From NCBI GenBank assembly GCA_965263455.1, contig CBDHHN010000004.1:1178001-1242000 (forward strand): DNA of 64,000 nt. The letters are read 5' to 3'. The position numbers and the translations under genes are program-made. The stretch's first letter is position 1. Every line of letters starts with the position of its first letter. The DNA comes from CADEDH01 sp965263455 (lineage in GTDB: Bacteria; Actinomycetota; Acidimicrobiia; Acidimicrobiales; SZUA-35). Below are positions 39,490-47,858 of the stretch, piece by piece. The notes under the pieces are model-generated. The model was not told where the DNA came from, ran no database searches, and saw only the letters and a program-made list of their open reading frames with translations.

Positions 39490-40506
39490 GTGACCTCAAC
39501 CATCGACGACGTCGTCGGGGAGCCGACCGACACCCTTCACCCCGGTGCGTCCCCGCTCCCCCCGGCCGACTACATCGCCGAGACCCGCAACCTGTACGAC
39601 TCGCTCGGCTACGACGCCTACCGCTGGGCCGAACGGCCGGAGGGCCCGCCATGGGCGCCGCTGGCCAAGCCGCTGGCCGAGTGCCGCATCACGCTCGTCG
39701 GCTCCGGCGGCCTCTACCGGCGGGGTCAGGTCGCCTTCCACACCCGCGACGACACGTCGATCCGCGTCATCGGCTCGGACACGCCGACCGACGAGTTGCG
39801 CACGGCCCACTTCGCCTACGACCAGACCGATGCTCGCAGCGACCCCAACTGTGTGTTCCCCCTCGACCGGCTGCGGGAACTGGCGACCGCGGGTGTGATC
39901 GGCGGGTTGACCGACGAGGCCTACGCCTTCATGGGCGGGATCTACTCCATCCGCCGGCTGGAGGCCGAGACGGCCCCCCTGCTGGTCGACCGGTGTCGGG
40001 CCCAGGAGCCCGATCTGGTGCTGCTGGTCCCCGTCTGACCGGTGTGCCATCAGTCGGTCGGGCTGATCGCACGCCATCTCGAAGAGGCCGGAATCCCCAC
40101 CATCGGGCTGACGTCGGCCCGCACCATCACCGCCGCCGCCAACCCTCCACGCTCGATCTTCGTCGATCTCCCCCTGGGCCATACGGCGGGCCTCCCCCAT
40201 GACGTCGACGGCCAACGCCGCATCCTGGTCGAGGGCCTGGAGGCGGGCCACGCCATGACCGAGCCCGGGACCATCCACGACCTGCCCTACCGGTACGTCG
40301 ACGACGACTGGAAGGCCAACCCGATGGGTTGGAGTCGGCGCCGCCAGACCAGCGGCCAGACCGGCGGGTCCAGCGGCGACAGCCGCACCGGGCGGTCGCC
40401 CGAGCCCGTGTACCAGAAGGACGAGGACCGGGTGGCGGCCGAGGCCGTGGACTGGGACGACCAGTGCCTGGTGTGCCTCGGCCTGCCCGACCCCGAGGCC
40501 CCCTAG
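39490..40506 (+). CDS. Selenoprotein of the glycine/proline reductase selenoprotein B (GrdB/PrdB-like) family, UGA at 40036 read as Sec
   Basis: 338 residues with selenocysteine at 183. The GTG at 39490 follows the flavoprotein gene by 4 nt. The frame meets TGA at 40036-40038 right after VLLVPV, then continues with PVCHQSVGLIARHLEEAGIPT to a TAG at 40504. The result is a Sec-Pro-Val-Cys (UxxC) redox site where related proteins have Cys or Sec. A hairpin with loop at +18 follows the TGA. A second gene (59137-60384) has TGA at the same alignment column. Conserved around it are FPLDRLREL, IGG, FMGG and LLVPV. Function: probably a thiol/selenol-dependent reductase; substrate unknown. Sec machinery must lie elsewhere. 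Confidence 0.85.
40041..40075 (+). promoter_or_regulatory. Bacterial SECIS-like hairpin downstream of UGA
   Basis: Starts 3 nt after the TGA. GGTGTGC (40041-40047) pairs with GCACGCC (40069-40075). One C/C mismatch follows, then ATCAG pairs with CTGAT and TC with GG, closing the loop GGTCG (40056-40060). The loop begins 18 nt after the TGA, inside the usual bacterial SECIS window, with G in the first two loop bases. Confidence 0.75.
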
Positions 40507-41303
40507 TCGACCACGTAGGGGTTGAACGCCGGCGGCCTCTTCTCCACGAAGCTGGCCACCCCCTCCTTGAAGTCGGGCCGGGTCAGCGACTCCCGCATCA
40601 GCTGGTTGGACTCGGCCATGGCCTCGCTCAAGGGCAGCATGGGGTGGTTGAGGATCTGCTGCTTCATGATCGCCATCGAGGTGGGCGAGACGTTGGCGCC
40701 CAGGTCGTCGGCATAGGCCAGGGCGTCGTCGAGCAGGGTCTCGGGGTCGGACAGGTAGTTGACCAGGCCGAGATCCTTGGCCTCCTCGGCCAGGACGACC
40801 CGACCGGAGACAGCCAGGTCGAAGGCGACGGCCTGGCCCACCAGGCGGGGCAGCGTCCACGACAGACCGTGCTCCATGATCAGGCCCCGTCGGCTGAAGG
40901 CGACCGTGAACTTGGCCCCCCGGGCGGCGAAGCGCAGATCGCAGGCGATGGCGTGGACCAGACCCAGGCCGGCGCAGGCCCCGTTGACGGCGGCGATGAC
41001 GGGCTTGGGGATCGACAGGGCGTAGGTGGCGTCGCGGGTGTCCCGCTCCCGGGCCTCCCCACCGCCGTCGCCCCCACGCTCACCGATGCCCTGGAGGACG
41101 TTCATGTCGGCGCCGGCGCAGAACCCGCGGCCGGCCCCGGTTACGACGATGGCCCGAACCTCGGGGTCGGCGGCGGCCCGGTCGAGCGAGTCGAAGTACC
41201 CGCGGGCCAGCGCATCGTTCCAGGCATTGAGCCGTTCGGGACGGTTCAACGTGATCAGGGCGGTGCGTCCCCGCACCTCGTACAGCACGGCCTCGTCGCT
41301 CAT
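40503..41303 (-). CDS. Enoyl-CoA hydratase/isomerase family protein
   Basis: 266 residues, crotonase fold. ALITLNRPERLNAWN at the start, FCAGADMNVL for the first oxyanion-hole loop, and NGACAGLGLVHAIACDLRFAA for the second. Where hydratases have catalytic Glu residues, the helix reads GLIMEHGLSWTLPRLVG, keeping a Glu equivalent. Substrate unknown. Its stop shares the CTAG at 40503-40506 with the stop of the convergent selenoprotein gene. The ATG lies after a weak purine stretch (GGGGAG). Confidence 0.92.
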   Translation of the reverse strand: MSDEAVLYEVRGRTALITLNRPERLNAWNDALARGYFDSLDRAAADPEVRAIVVTGAGRGFCAGADMNVLQGIGERGGDGGGEARERDTRDATYALSIPKPVIAAVNGACAGLGLVHAIACDLRFAARGAKFTVAFSRRGLIMEHGLSWTLPRLVGQAVAFDLAVSGRVVLAEEAKDLGLVNYLSDPETLLDDALAYADDLGANVSPTSMAIMKQQILNHPMLPLSEAMAESNQLMRESLTRPDFKEGVASFVEKRPPAFNPYVVD

Positions 41304-41392
41304 GAAAGCTCCCCTCGTGGATCGACCGGTTGATCCACGTTATGGGTCCGACCCCCTTCCGGGCCAGCGGCCGGAGCAGGGTCGTCGCGCCG

Positions 41393-41815
41393 TCAGGCCA
41401 GGAGCGGACCGGCGTGATGGGCCACCAGGCGCCACCGGCGACCGTCGTGGCGGAAGACGTTGAGGGCGATGGCGACCGAGGTGTGGGCGCCCACCAGCAG
41501 ATTCTCGGTCGCCGTCACCCAGGCCACCGGATGCTCGACCGAGGCCACGGCGTCGGTGACGATCACCTGCGGGTTGCCGGCGTTGGCGAAGATGGCGGCC
41601 CACGATCGCTCGATGGCGGTCCAGCCCCGGAGGGGCGGTCGACCCGGGTGGGCGCACACGGTGTCCTCACCCGGGTCGCAGACGGCGGCCATGGCCTCGA
41701 GCGACCCCTGCTCCAGCGCCCGGTAGAAGGCGAGGTTGGCGGCCAGGACCTCCTCGGCCGGATCGCCGGCCGAGCCGCTCTGGTCGCCGGGGTCGGGTTC
41801 GCGGTCGGCGCTCAC
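41393..41815 (-). CDS. SnoaL/NTF2-like (nuclear transport factor 2 fold) protein
   Basis: 140 residues from the GTG at 41815. Short NTF2-like cone fold: EVLAANLAFYRALEQGSLEAMAAVCDP, HPGRPPLRGWTAIERSWAAIFAN, a strand VAWVTATENLLV and a final WRLVAHHAGPLL. This is the SnoaL_3/DUF4440 subgroup, often of unknown function or as a small hydrolase or isomerase. The longer frame to 41932 is rejected because the extra residues are Arg/Gly-rich and unlike the family. CATCAT lies 6 nt upstream of the GTG as a weak -10 candidate. Confidence 0.82.
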   Translation of the reverse strand: MSADREPDPGDQSGSAGDPAEEVLAANLAFYRALEQGSLEAMAAVCDPGEDTVCAHPGRPPLRGWTAIERSWAAIFANAGNPQVIVTDAVASVEHPVAWVTATENLLVGAHTSVAIALNVFRHDGRRWRLVAHHAGPLLA

Positions 41816-41958
41816 CCGACCATGATGCCCGATGGCGCTCCCGGCCCCGAGCCGCCCCGTCCGGCGCTTTTCGTGTCCGCCACCAGGTTCAGTAGTGTTT
41901 GACCAACGACGGGTGCGCCGTCCCGGCGCCACCCCGGGGGACCGAAGGGGAGGTCACC

Positions 41959-43158
41959 ATGGCCCTGGCCACCGACGACCGAGTGGAGAGCGCACCTCGG
42001 GTGATCGACGGTCCGATCATCTCGGCCGACTCCCACATCACCGAACCGGGCTGGACCTACGTCGACAACATCGATCCCGCCTTCCGGGACCGGGCCCCGT
42101 TCCTGACCGACGACCAGCCGGACGGGGCCACGTTCCACGTACCCGGAATGCGGGCCAAGATCCACCTCGGCCTCCACTCCTCGGCCGGCCGGGCCGACGA
42201 CGAACTGGCGATGAAGGGAACCCCGTTCGAGGGTCTGCACCGGGCCGGATGGGATGCCGAGGCCCGGGTCGAGGCCCAGCAGCGCGACGGGGTGGACGGC
42301 GAGGTCATCTACCCGTCGGTCGGCATGCTTCTGTGCAACCATCCCGACCTGGACCTCAAGAAGGCCATGTTCGACGCCTACAACCGCTGGATCGCCGAGT
42401 ACTGCGGGCACGCCCCCGACCGGCTCTACGGCTGCGGGCAGACGGCCCTGCGCAACCCGGCCGAGGCCATCGCCGACCTCGAGGCGATCAAGGCCGCCGG
42501 TCTGCGGGGCGTGATGCTGCCGGGTACCCCGGGCACCGTCACCGAGGACGGCCGGGAGGGCGACTTCGACGACCCCATGTGGGACGACGTGTACCGGGCC
42601 GCCATGGACCTGGATCTCGTCCTGTCGTTCCACATCCTGACCGGCCGGAACTATCGGCCCCGGGGCCCGAAGCTCAACAGCTTCATGTCGATCATCCGGG
42701 GCAACCAGGATCTGATCGGGACGTTCATCTTCGGTGGTGTGTTCGATCGGCACCCCGATCTGCGGATCGTGTGTGTCGAGGCCGACGCCGGCTGGGCCCC
42801 GCACTACGCCTACCGCATGGACCACGGGTACAGCCGGCACCGCAACTGGCTGACCGGCACCGCTCTGGAGCGCCGACCGAGCGAGTACTTCGCCGACCAC
42901 GTCTACCTCACCTTCCAGGACGACTGGTCGGCGTTCCGCATGGCCGAGGCCGGCCTGCTCCCCGTGGATCGGCTGCTCTGGGCCAACGACTACCCCCACA
43001 GCGACTCCACCTGGCCCTACAGCCAGCACATGCTGGCCACCCAGACGGCCGACCTCGACCCCGAGGCCCGGCGCAAGATCCTGGGTGGCAACACGGTCGA
43101 CCTGTACCGGCTCCACGACCTCTTCCCGGTCTCGTCCGGTGGCGTCGACGCCGACTGA
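41959..43158 (+). CDS. Amidohydrolase family 2 (TIM-barrel metal-dependent hydrolase/decarboxylase)
   Basis: 399 residues, with GGGGAGG 7-13 nt before the ATG. ISADSHITEP is the metal-binding N-terminal motif, in which the usual DxHxxE becomes DSHITE. Further motifs are VIYPSVGML, LSFHILTG (metal His), FGGVFDRHPDLRIVCVEADAGW and a terminal LLWANDYPHSDSTWP with the conserved Asp. The ACMSD/gamma-resorcylate decarboxylase group is the closest known type. An aromatic-acid or lactone substrate is inference. The PhyH-Nudix gene follows 7 nt later, probably in one operon. Confidence 0.9.
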   Translation: MALATDDRVESAPRVIDGPIISADSHITEPGWTYVDNIDPAFRDRAPFLTDDQPDGATFHVPGMRAKIHLGLHSSAGRADDELAMKGTPFEGLHRAGWDAEARVEAQQRDGVDGEVIYPSVGMLLCNHPDLDLKKAMFDAYNRWIAEYCGHAPDRLYGCGQTALRNPAEAIADLEAIKAAGLRGVMLPGTPGTVTEDGREGDFDDPMWDDVYRAAMDLDLVLSFHILTGRNYRPRGPKLNSFMSIIRGNQDLIGTFIFGGVFDRHPDLRIVCVEADAGWAPHYAYRMDHGYSRHRNWLTGTALERRPSEYFADHVYLTFQDDWSAFRMAEAGLLPVDRLLWANDYPHSDSTWPYSQHMLATQTADLDPEARRKILGGNTVDLYRLHDLFPVSSGGVDAD

Positions 43159-43165
43159 GTTGTCC

Positions 43166-44383
43166 ATGGCGGTACTGACCGACGACCAACTGGCCGACTA
43201 CCACCGGGACGGGTTCCTCGTCCTGCGCGGCGCCCTGTCCGACGACGAGATCGTGCGGGCCGAACACGGCTTCGCCCGCAACCCACCCCTTGACGGGACC
43301 CTCGACCGGGCCCTGGGCAACGCCGGGCCCACCTACCCCGAGCCCGGCCGCTACACCCTGGCCCTCAACTGCCTCAAGGACCCCGATCTGGCGTTCCTGG
43401 CCGCCCACCCCGGCATCACGGGCCCGGCGGCCGACGTCCTGGGGTCCGACCCCCGCCTCAGCGCCTACGTGATCTACGACCGGACCCCGGGTGGGGCCGG
43501 CATCCCGCCCCACAACGACTACAAGCGGTGGCGACCGGTCGGCTCGTCGATGAACTGGGCCTTCACCATCGTCCCCTTCTGCGACTTCGACGCCGCCGCC
43601 GGTCGCCTGTTCGTGGCGCCGGGGTCGCATCGCCTCGACCGCGTCTCGGCCGGGCCGACCCGACCGCTGGAGGTGGCCCCTCCCGCAACCCCTGACGCCG
43701 ACGCCTACGTCGACCCCGAACTCCGCCGGGGAGACGTGCTGGTGATGAACATGCACGCCTGGCACTGGGCCGAACCCAACACCTCCGACCATCACCGGGT
43801 CGGAGCCTTCAACAAGTACGCCGCCGTCGACGCCCCGCCCGCCACCGGCTACTTCCTGTACGACGACGAGGTGCACGCCGCCCTCGGGACCGAGGGCGAC
43901 CGGTTGCTCGCCGTCCACTCCGACAAGCCGCTGGGAACCACCCGACTGGTGCTGACACGCCAGGGCGACGCCGGGCCCGAGGTCTTCCTGATCGAGAACG
44001 ACCGGGGTCGCCTGGCCCTTCCGGGCGGCCCCACGTTCGTGGAGCGGGCCATCCCCGACTGGGACCAGGGCAACGTCATCGCCGCCCTCCAGACGGCGCT
44101 CCGGGAGACGATCCGGATCGAGACCCCGTGGGTCTCGTGGGTGGGCGACTTCGACGAAGGTCCCCACCTGTGCCGGACCTACGCCTACGACCTCAGCGGG
44201 CTCGGGTTCCCGGTGCCGTATCGGAGCGGACGGTGGCTGACGCGGGCCCAACTGGCCGACAGCCTCGACCATCTGCGCTTCGGCTACGAACTGGACGCCC
44301 TGGACCGATGGCTCGACCCCGCCATCACCCGAGGCAAGGGCCTGACCCAGGCCCAGAGCAGGGTCGACCAGTACGCCTACTGA
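43166..44383 (+). CDS. Phytanoyl-CoA dioxygenase (PhyH) domain fused to a degenerate Nudix-like domain
   Basis: 405 residues. Residues 1-235 are a PhyH Fe(II)/2-oxoglutarate oxygenase: LADYHRDGFLVLRGAL at the start, the HxD pair H116-D118 in PPHNDYKRW, and the third ligand H200 in HWAEPNTSD with a following Arg for 2-oxoglutarate. Residues about 250-370 look like a Nudix fold: TTRLVLTRQ, PEVFLIENDRGRLALPGG, then ALQTALRETIRIE, where the Nudix box lacks its full REUxEE core. The fusion suggests a ligand-sensing or inactive hydrolase part. It is 7 nt downstream of the amidohydrolase gene. Confidence 0.78.
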   Translation: MAVLTDDQLADYHRDGFLVLRGALSDDEIVRAEHGFARNPPLDGTLDRALGNAGPTYPEPGRYTLALNCLKDPDLAFLAAHPGITGPAADVLGSDPRLSAYVIYDRTPGGAGIPPHNDYKRWRPVGSSMNWAFTIVPFCDFDAAAGRLFVAPGSHRLDRVSAGPTRPLEVAPPATPDADAYVDPELRRGDVLVMNMHAWHWAEPNTSDHHRVGAFNKYAAVDAPPATGYFLYDDEVHAALGTEGDRLLAVHSDKPLGTTRLVLTRQGDAGPEVFLIENDRGRLALPGGPTFVERAIPDWDQGNVIAALQTALRETIRIETPWVSWVGDFDEGPHLCRTYAYDLSGLGFPVPYRSGRWLTRAQLADSLDHLRFGYELDALDRWLDPAITRGKGLTQAQSRVDQYAY

Positions 44384-44480
44384 GGCCCGTTCCGGCCGCC
44401 CCCACCGGTGTCGGGGCGGGTGACGAACACCTCCGCCTCAGTGCTCAAGGGGAACGGCTGCGGCGTCGTTCTCCTGGGGG

Positions 44481-46496
44481 ATGGGCCGAGCCCCGATCGA
44501 CGACGCGGGCCGGGCCTGGGAGCCCAGGCGCCGGCAGGCCATGGCCCTGCGGCTGGCTCTGCTGGCCGCGCCAATCCTGGCCTCGCTGCTCATCGTTCGA
44601 TTGGCGGCGCCGCACCTGGCCCGTCCCCCCGGCTGGGGTGGGACGACCCTGTTCGTTGCCCAGCTGGCCCTCGTCGGCACCGTCACCACGGTGGGTGCCG
44701 AACGGCTGGCCCGGCGCCTGGTGCCCCTGGTCTCGCTCTACAACATGACGCTGGTCTTCCCCGACCACGCCCCCTCCCGGTTCGGGATGGCCCTCCGGAC
44801 CGGGTCGCTGCAGAAGCTGAAACAGCGCCTGTCCGACGGGGAGAGGGTCGGCCACCAGGAGGCGGCCGAGCATCTGGTGTCGATGGTCACCGCCCTGGGG
44901 CGCCATGAGCGGTTGACCCGCGGCCACACCGAACGCGTCCGGGCCTACTGCGACCTGATCGGTCAGGAGCTGGGACTGGGGGCCGACGAACGCCAACTCC
45001 TGACCTGGGGGGCCATGGTCCACGACGTGGGCAAGCTCGAGGTCCCGGCCGAGATCCTGGCCAAGGACGGCCGACCGACCGACGAGGAGTGGGAGATCCT
45101 CCGGGGCCACCCGGCGGCGGGGGCGGCCCTGGTCGAGCCCTTGGCCGATTGGCTCGGGCCGTGGCGGTTGGCCGCCGGTCAGCACCACGAACGATGGGAT
45201 GGCAAGGGCTACCCCGAAGGGCTCGCCGGTGAGGACATCAGCATGGCCGGGCGGATCGTGGCCGTGGCCGACGCCTACGACGTCATCACCTCGGCCCGCT
45301 CCTACAAGAAGCCCCAGTCCGTGGCCGAGGCCCGCCAGGAACTGGTCCGCTGCTCCGGGGCCCAGTTCGATCCCCAGGTGGTCCGGGCCCTGCTCCAGGC
45401 CTCGCTCCACACCCCTCGCTCCCGACTCGGCTGGCTGACCTGGCTGGCCGAGATCGGACCCGTGGTCCCCCGGGGCCTGTCCCAGGCGGTCGTCACCGCC
45501 GGCGTGGGAGCTGCGGTCACCGTCGGCGTGGTCAACGCCCCCGAGCTCGCGCCCGCCGTGGCCCAGGTTCCGGCGCCGGCGGTGGGGGAGCATCCCGACC
45601 TCCTGGCCTTCGACGACTCGACGACCACCAGCCCGTCGGCGCCACCGACCACCGGGGCCCGGTCGTCGACCCCGACCACGGCAACGCCCACGACCACCGC
45701 CCCGGCCCCGTCGTCGACCATGCCCCCCTCCTCCAGCTCGTCGACGACCTCGACCTCGACCTCGACCTCGACCACGACCACGACCACGACCACCACATCG
45801 CCGCAGTCGACCTCGCCGCCCGCGACCTCGCCGACGACCTCGCCGCCCGCGACCTCGACGACGACCACGCCGACGACCACGACCGCACCCACCACGACCA
45901 CCGCACCCACCACGACCACCACCGCCCCCACCACGACCACGACCGCCCCGCCGGCCGCGGTCGTCTACCACCTGAAGAATCCGGGCAGCGGCGATTCGTC
46001 GTCGCAGCTGTTCAAGACGCTGGGCCAGTCGGGTCCCGACGACGTGAACCAGCCCAACTTCGACACCAACCGGGACGGCATACCCGGCCTCAGACTCGAC
46101 CCGACCGGATCGGGCTGGAGCGAATCCGACCTCAACCAGATCCAGCGCTTCGGTCGGAACCCGAGCGGGGCCCGGCTCAACGGGGCCGCCTCGGCCACCG
46201 TCTACGTGGCCGCCGACAGCGTGCCGGCGGCGGCCGTGACCCTCCGCTTCGCCCTGGCCGACTGCAACACGCTGTATCTGTCGTGCACCAATCTGGCCGT
46301 GACCTCCGCTCCCGTGGCCTACGACGTGGCCGGCGGGTTCCTGGCCGTCACCGCCGACTTCGGGTCGATCGACCACGACTTCGGTGGCAGTCGCAGACTG
46401 GTGCTGCTCATGATCGCCGAGGGCTCCGAGACCCTCCACACCGCCTTCGACAGCGACGCCTACCCGTCGACGCTCTCGGTCACCTGGGCGCCCTAG
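44481..46496 (+). CDS. Membrane HD-GYP domain protein with Ser/Thr-rich stalk and C-terminal extracytoplasmic domain
   Basis: 671 residues. Two N-terminal membrane helices are followed by a full HD-GYP domain (about 130-300): GHTERVRAYC, MVHDVGKLEVP (HD pair), HPAAG, HHERWDGKGYPEGL (GYP) and VADAYDVITSARSYK. This is likely a c-di-GMP phosphodiesterase. A third helix (AVVTAGVGAAVTVGVV, about 340) leads to an almost pure Thr/Ser/Pro stalk (about 380-490), then a beta-rich domain (about 495-671) with FDTNRDGIPGL, which may bind calcium. This reverses the usual order, with the sensor after the enzyme. An ATG at 44541 is an alternative start. Confidence 0.87.
   Translation: MGRAPIDDAGRAWEPRRRQAMALRLALLAAPILASLLIVRLAAPHLARPPGWGGTTLFVAQLALVGTVTTVGAERLARRLVPLVSLYNMTLVFPDHAPSRFGMALRTGSLQKLKQRLSDGERVGHQEAAEHLVSMVTALGRHERLTRGHTERVRAYCDLIGQELGLGADERQLLTWGAMVHDVGKLEVPAEILAKDGRPTDEEWEILRGHPAAGAALVEPLADWLGPWRLAAGQHHERWDGKGYPEGLAGEDISMAGRIVAVADAYDVITSARSYKKPQSVAEARQELVRCSGAQFDPQVVRALLQASLHTPRSRLGWLTWLAEIGPVVPRGLSQAVVTAGVGAAVTVGVVNAPELAPAVAQVPAPAVGEHPDLLAFDDSTTTSPSAPPTTGARSSTPTTATPTTTAPAPSSTMPPSSSSSTTSTSTSTSTTTTTTTTTSPQSTSPPATSPTTSPPATSTTTTPTTTTAPTTTTAPTTTTTAPTTTTTAPPAAVVYHLKNPGSGDSSSQLFKTLGQSGPDDVNQPNFDTNRDGIPGLRLDPTGSGWSESDLNQIQRFGRNPSGARLNGAASATVYVAADSVPAAAVTLRFALADCNTLYLSCTNLAVTSAPVAYDVAGGFLAVTADFGSIDHDFGGSRRLVLLMIAEGSETLHTAFDSDAYPSTLSVTWAP
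45615..45958 (+). repeat. Low-complexity Thr/Ser/Pro-coding repeat (stalk)
   Basis: Irregular runs of ACGACC/TCGACC hexamers encoding about 115 residues of Thr, Ser and Pro between the membrane helix and the outer domain of the HD-GYP protein. Length is likely to vary between strains. Confidence 0.85.
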
Positions 46497-46508
46497 TCGG
46501 GCCCGTCC

Positions 46509-47858
46509 TCAGTCGGGCTCGTCCCCCGATCCGTCGTCGAGACCGGGCCACACCTCGGCGTCGTGGGCCCCGACGGCGGGGGCGGCCCAGCGGACCCGCA
46601 TGGGGCTGGCCGTGAACCGGATCGGGGCCGCCGGGTAGACGACGTCCCGGCCGAGTTGCGGTTGGGGCACGGCCAGGGGGTAGCCGCGCTCGACGAAGTG
46701 GGGGTCGGACATGACCTCGTCGGCCGACCACACCACCCCGCAGGCGATGCCCCGCTGCTGGAAGCCGACGAAGGCCTCGTGAGCGGGCACGTTGGCGGCG
46801 ATGAAGGCCATGGCCTCGCGCCCCGCCCCGAACACCTCGCCGGCCAGAGGGTCCTCCAACAGCATGGACAGAGTGATCAGGTCGTAGTCGACCCCCAGCT
46901 CCAGCAGCGCCGACAGCTCGAACTCGTCCCGCAGACCCAGCTCGTCGAGCCAGGCCAGCAACCCGGCGAACTCCCGGCCCCGCCGCGGGGGGACCCCGGT
47001 GTTGAGGTGGCGGCCGTCGGCGCAGCGGACCTGGGTCGGCTCGGTGGGCTTGACCGCAGCGTGGCGCCCGGTCTGGCGCTCCACCGTCTCCTGGGCCGCC
47101 AACCAGCTGTAGGAGGCGGCCTCGGTCGTGACGTTGGCGCAGGCCACCATGCTCACGTCGATGAACTGGCCGCCGTGGCGGGAGCGGGCCAGCAGGGCCG
47201 TCATGATCGACATGACGGCGTGGTGGGCCGCCATCCGCAACCCCTGGTTGCCCCGGCCCCGCACCGGCGGCAACTCGTGGTCGTCGTAGCCACACGACCA
47301 CATCGGACCGCCCCGAGCCAGGATCGTCAGGTCGGTGACGTCGGTCGAGCCGCCCGCCGCGGCCTGGCCGAACGGGGTGATGGCGGCGTGTATCAGGTCG
47401 CGCCTTCGGGCCGACAGGGCGGCGTGATCGAGCCCCAGCGAGGTCAAGGAGCCGGGCTCGGCCGCCTCCAGGAACACGTCGGCGGTGGCGATCAGGCGTC
47501 GAAGCCGCTCCCGTTCGGCCTCGTCGCCGGACCAGGCACACGTCACGCTCCGTTTGGACGTGTTCTCGGCCCACCAGGCCAGGCTGTGCTCGGGGTCGTC
47601 GACCCGGCCCTGGGCGAAGGGCCCGTGGCGCCGCTGCTCGGCCCCGCCCGGCTGCTCGACCACGATCACGTCGGCACCGGCGTCGGCCAGCAGCTTGCCG
47701 GCGAAGGCGGTGTACGGGTGGGCCAGTTCCACCACCGTCAGCCCGTGCAGGGGGCCGGGCCGGGACGGATCGGGGGCCGGGGTCGGCCGGGCCACCGGCA
47801 GGTCGACGTCGGCCAGATGGCCGCGGTCGGTCGACGGCGTCGGGTCGGGTCCGGTCAT
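46509..47858 (-). CDS. CaiB/BaiF family III CoA-transferase (second of a pair)
   Basis: 449 residues. Transfers CoA between carboxylic acids. LTVVELAHPYTAFAGKLLADAGADVIVVEQPGGAEQR is the family N-terminus. The helix with the covalent Asp is at VTDLTI/GGPMWSCG and is less conserved than in its partner. GLRMAAHHAVMSIMTALLARSRHGGQFIDVSM follows. The ATG overlaps the TGA of the upstream CoA-transferase gene (TGATG). Two adjacent non-identical subunits often form a heterodimer of the succinyl-CoA:mesaconate or benzylsuccinate type (inference). Confidence 0.88.
   Translation of the reverse strand: MTGPDPTPSTDRGHLADVDLPVARPTPAPDPSRPGPLHGLTVVELAHPYTAFAGKLLADAGADVIVVEQPGGAEQRRHGPFAQGRVDDPEHSLAWWAENTSKRSVTCAWSGDEAERERLRRLIATADVFLEAAEPGSLTSLGLDHAALSARRRDLIHAAITPFGQAAAGGSTDVTDLTILARGGPMWSCGYDDHELPPVRGRGNQGLRMAAHHAVMSIMTALLARSRHGGQFIDVSMVACANVTTEAASYSWLAAQETVERQTGRHAAVKPTEPTQVRCADGRHLNTGVPPRRGREFAGLLAWLDELGLRDEFELSALLELGVDYDLITLSMLLEDPLAGEVFGAGREAMAFIAANVPAHEAFVGFQQRGIACGVVWSADEVMSDPHFVERGYPLAVPQPQLGRDVVYPAAPIRFTASPMRVRWAAPAVGAHDAEVWPGLDDGSGDEPD

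Noticed and set aside
35319..39533. 1404-codon minus-strand open frame opposite the VanW and flavoprotein genes
   Set aside because: Repetitive Gly/Arg/Val composition with no domain. The plus-strand genes have clear family motifs.
40036..40038. TGA as a nonsense mutation making a pseudogene or two separate genes
   Set aside because: The frame continues with family-like sequence, a SECIS-like hairpin follows, and a paralogue has TGA at the same column.
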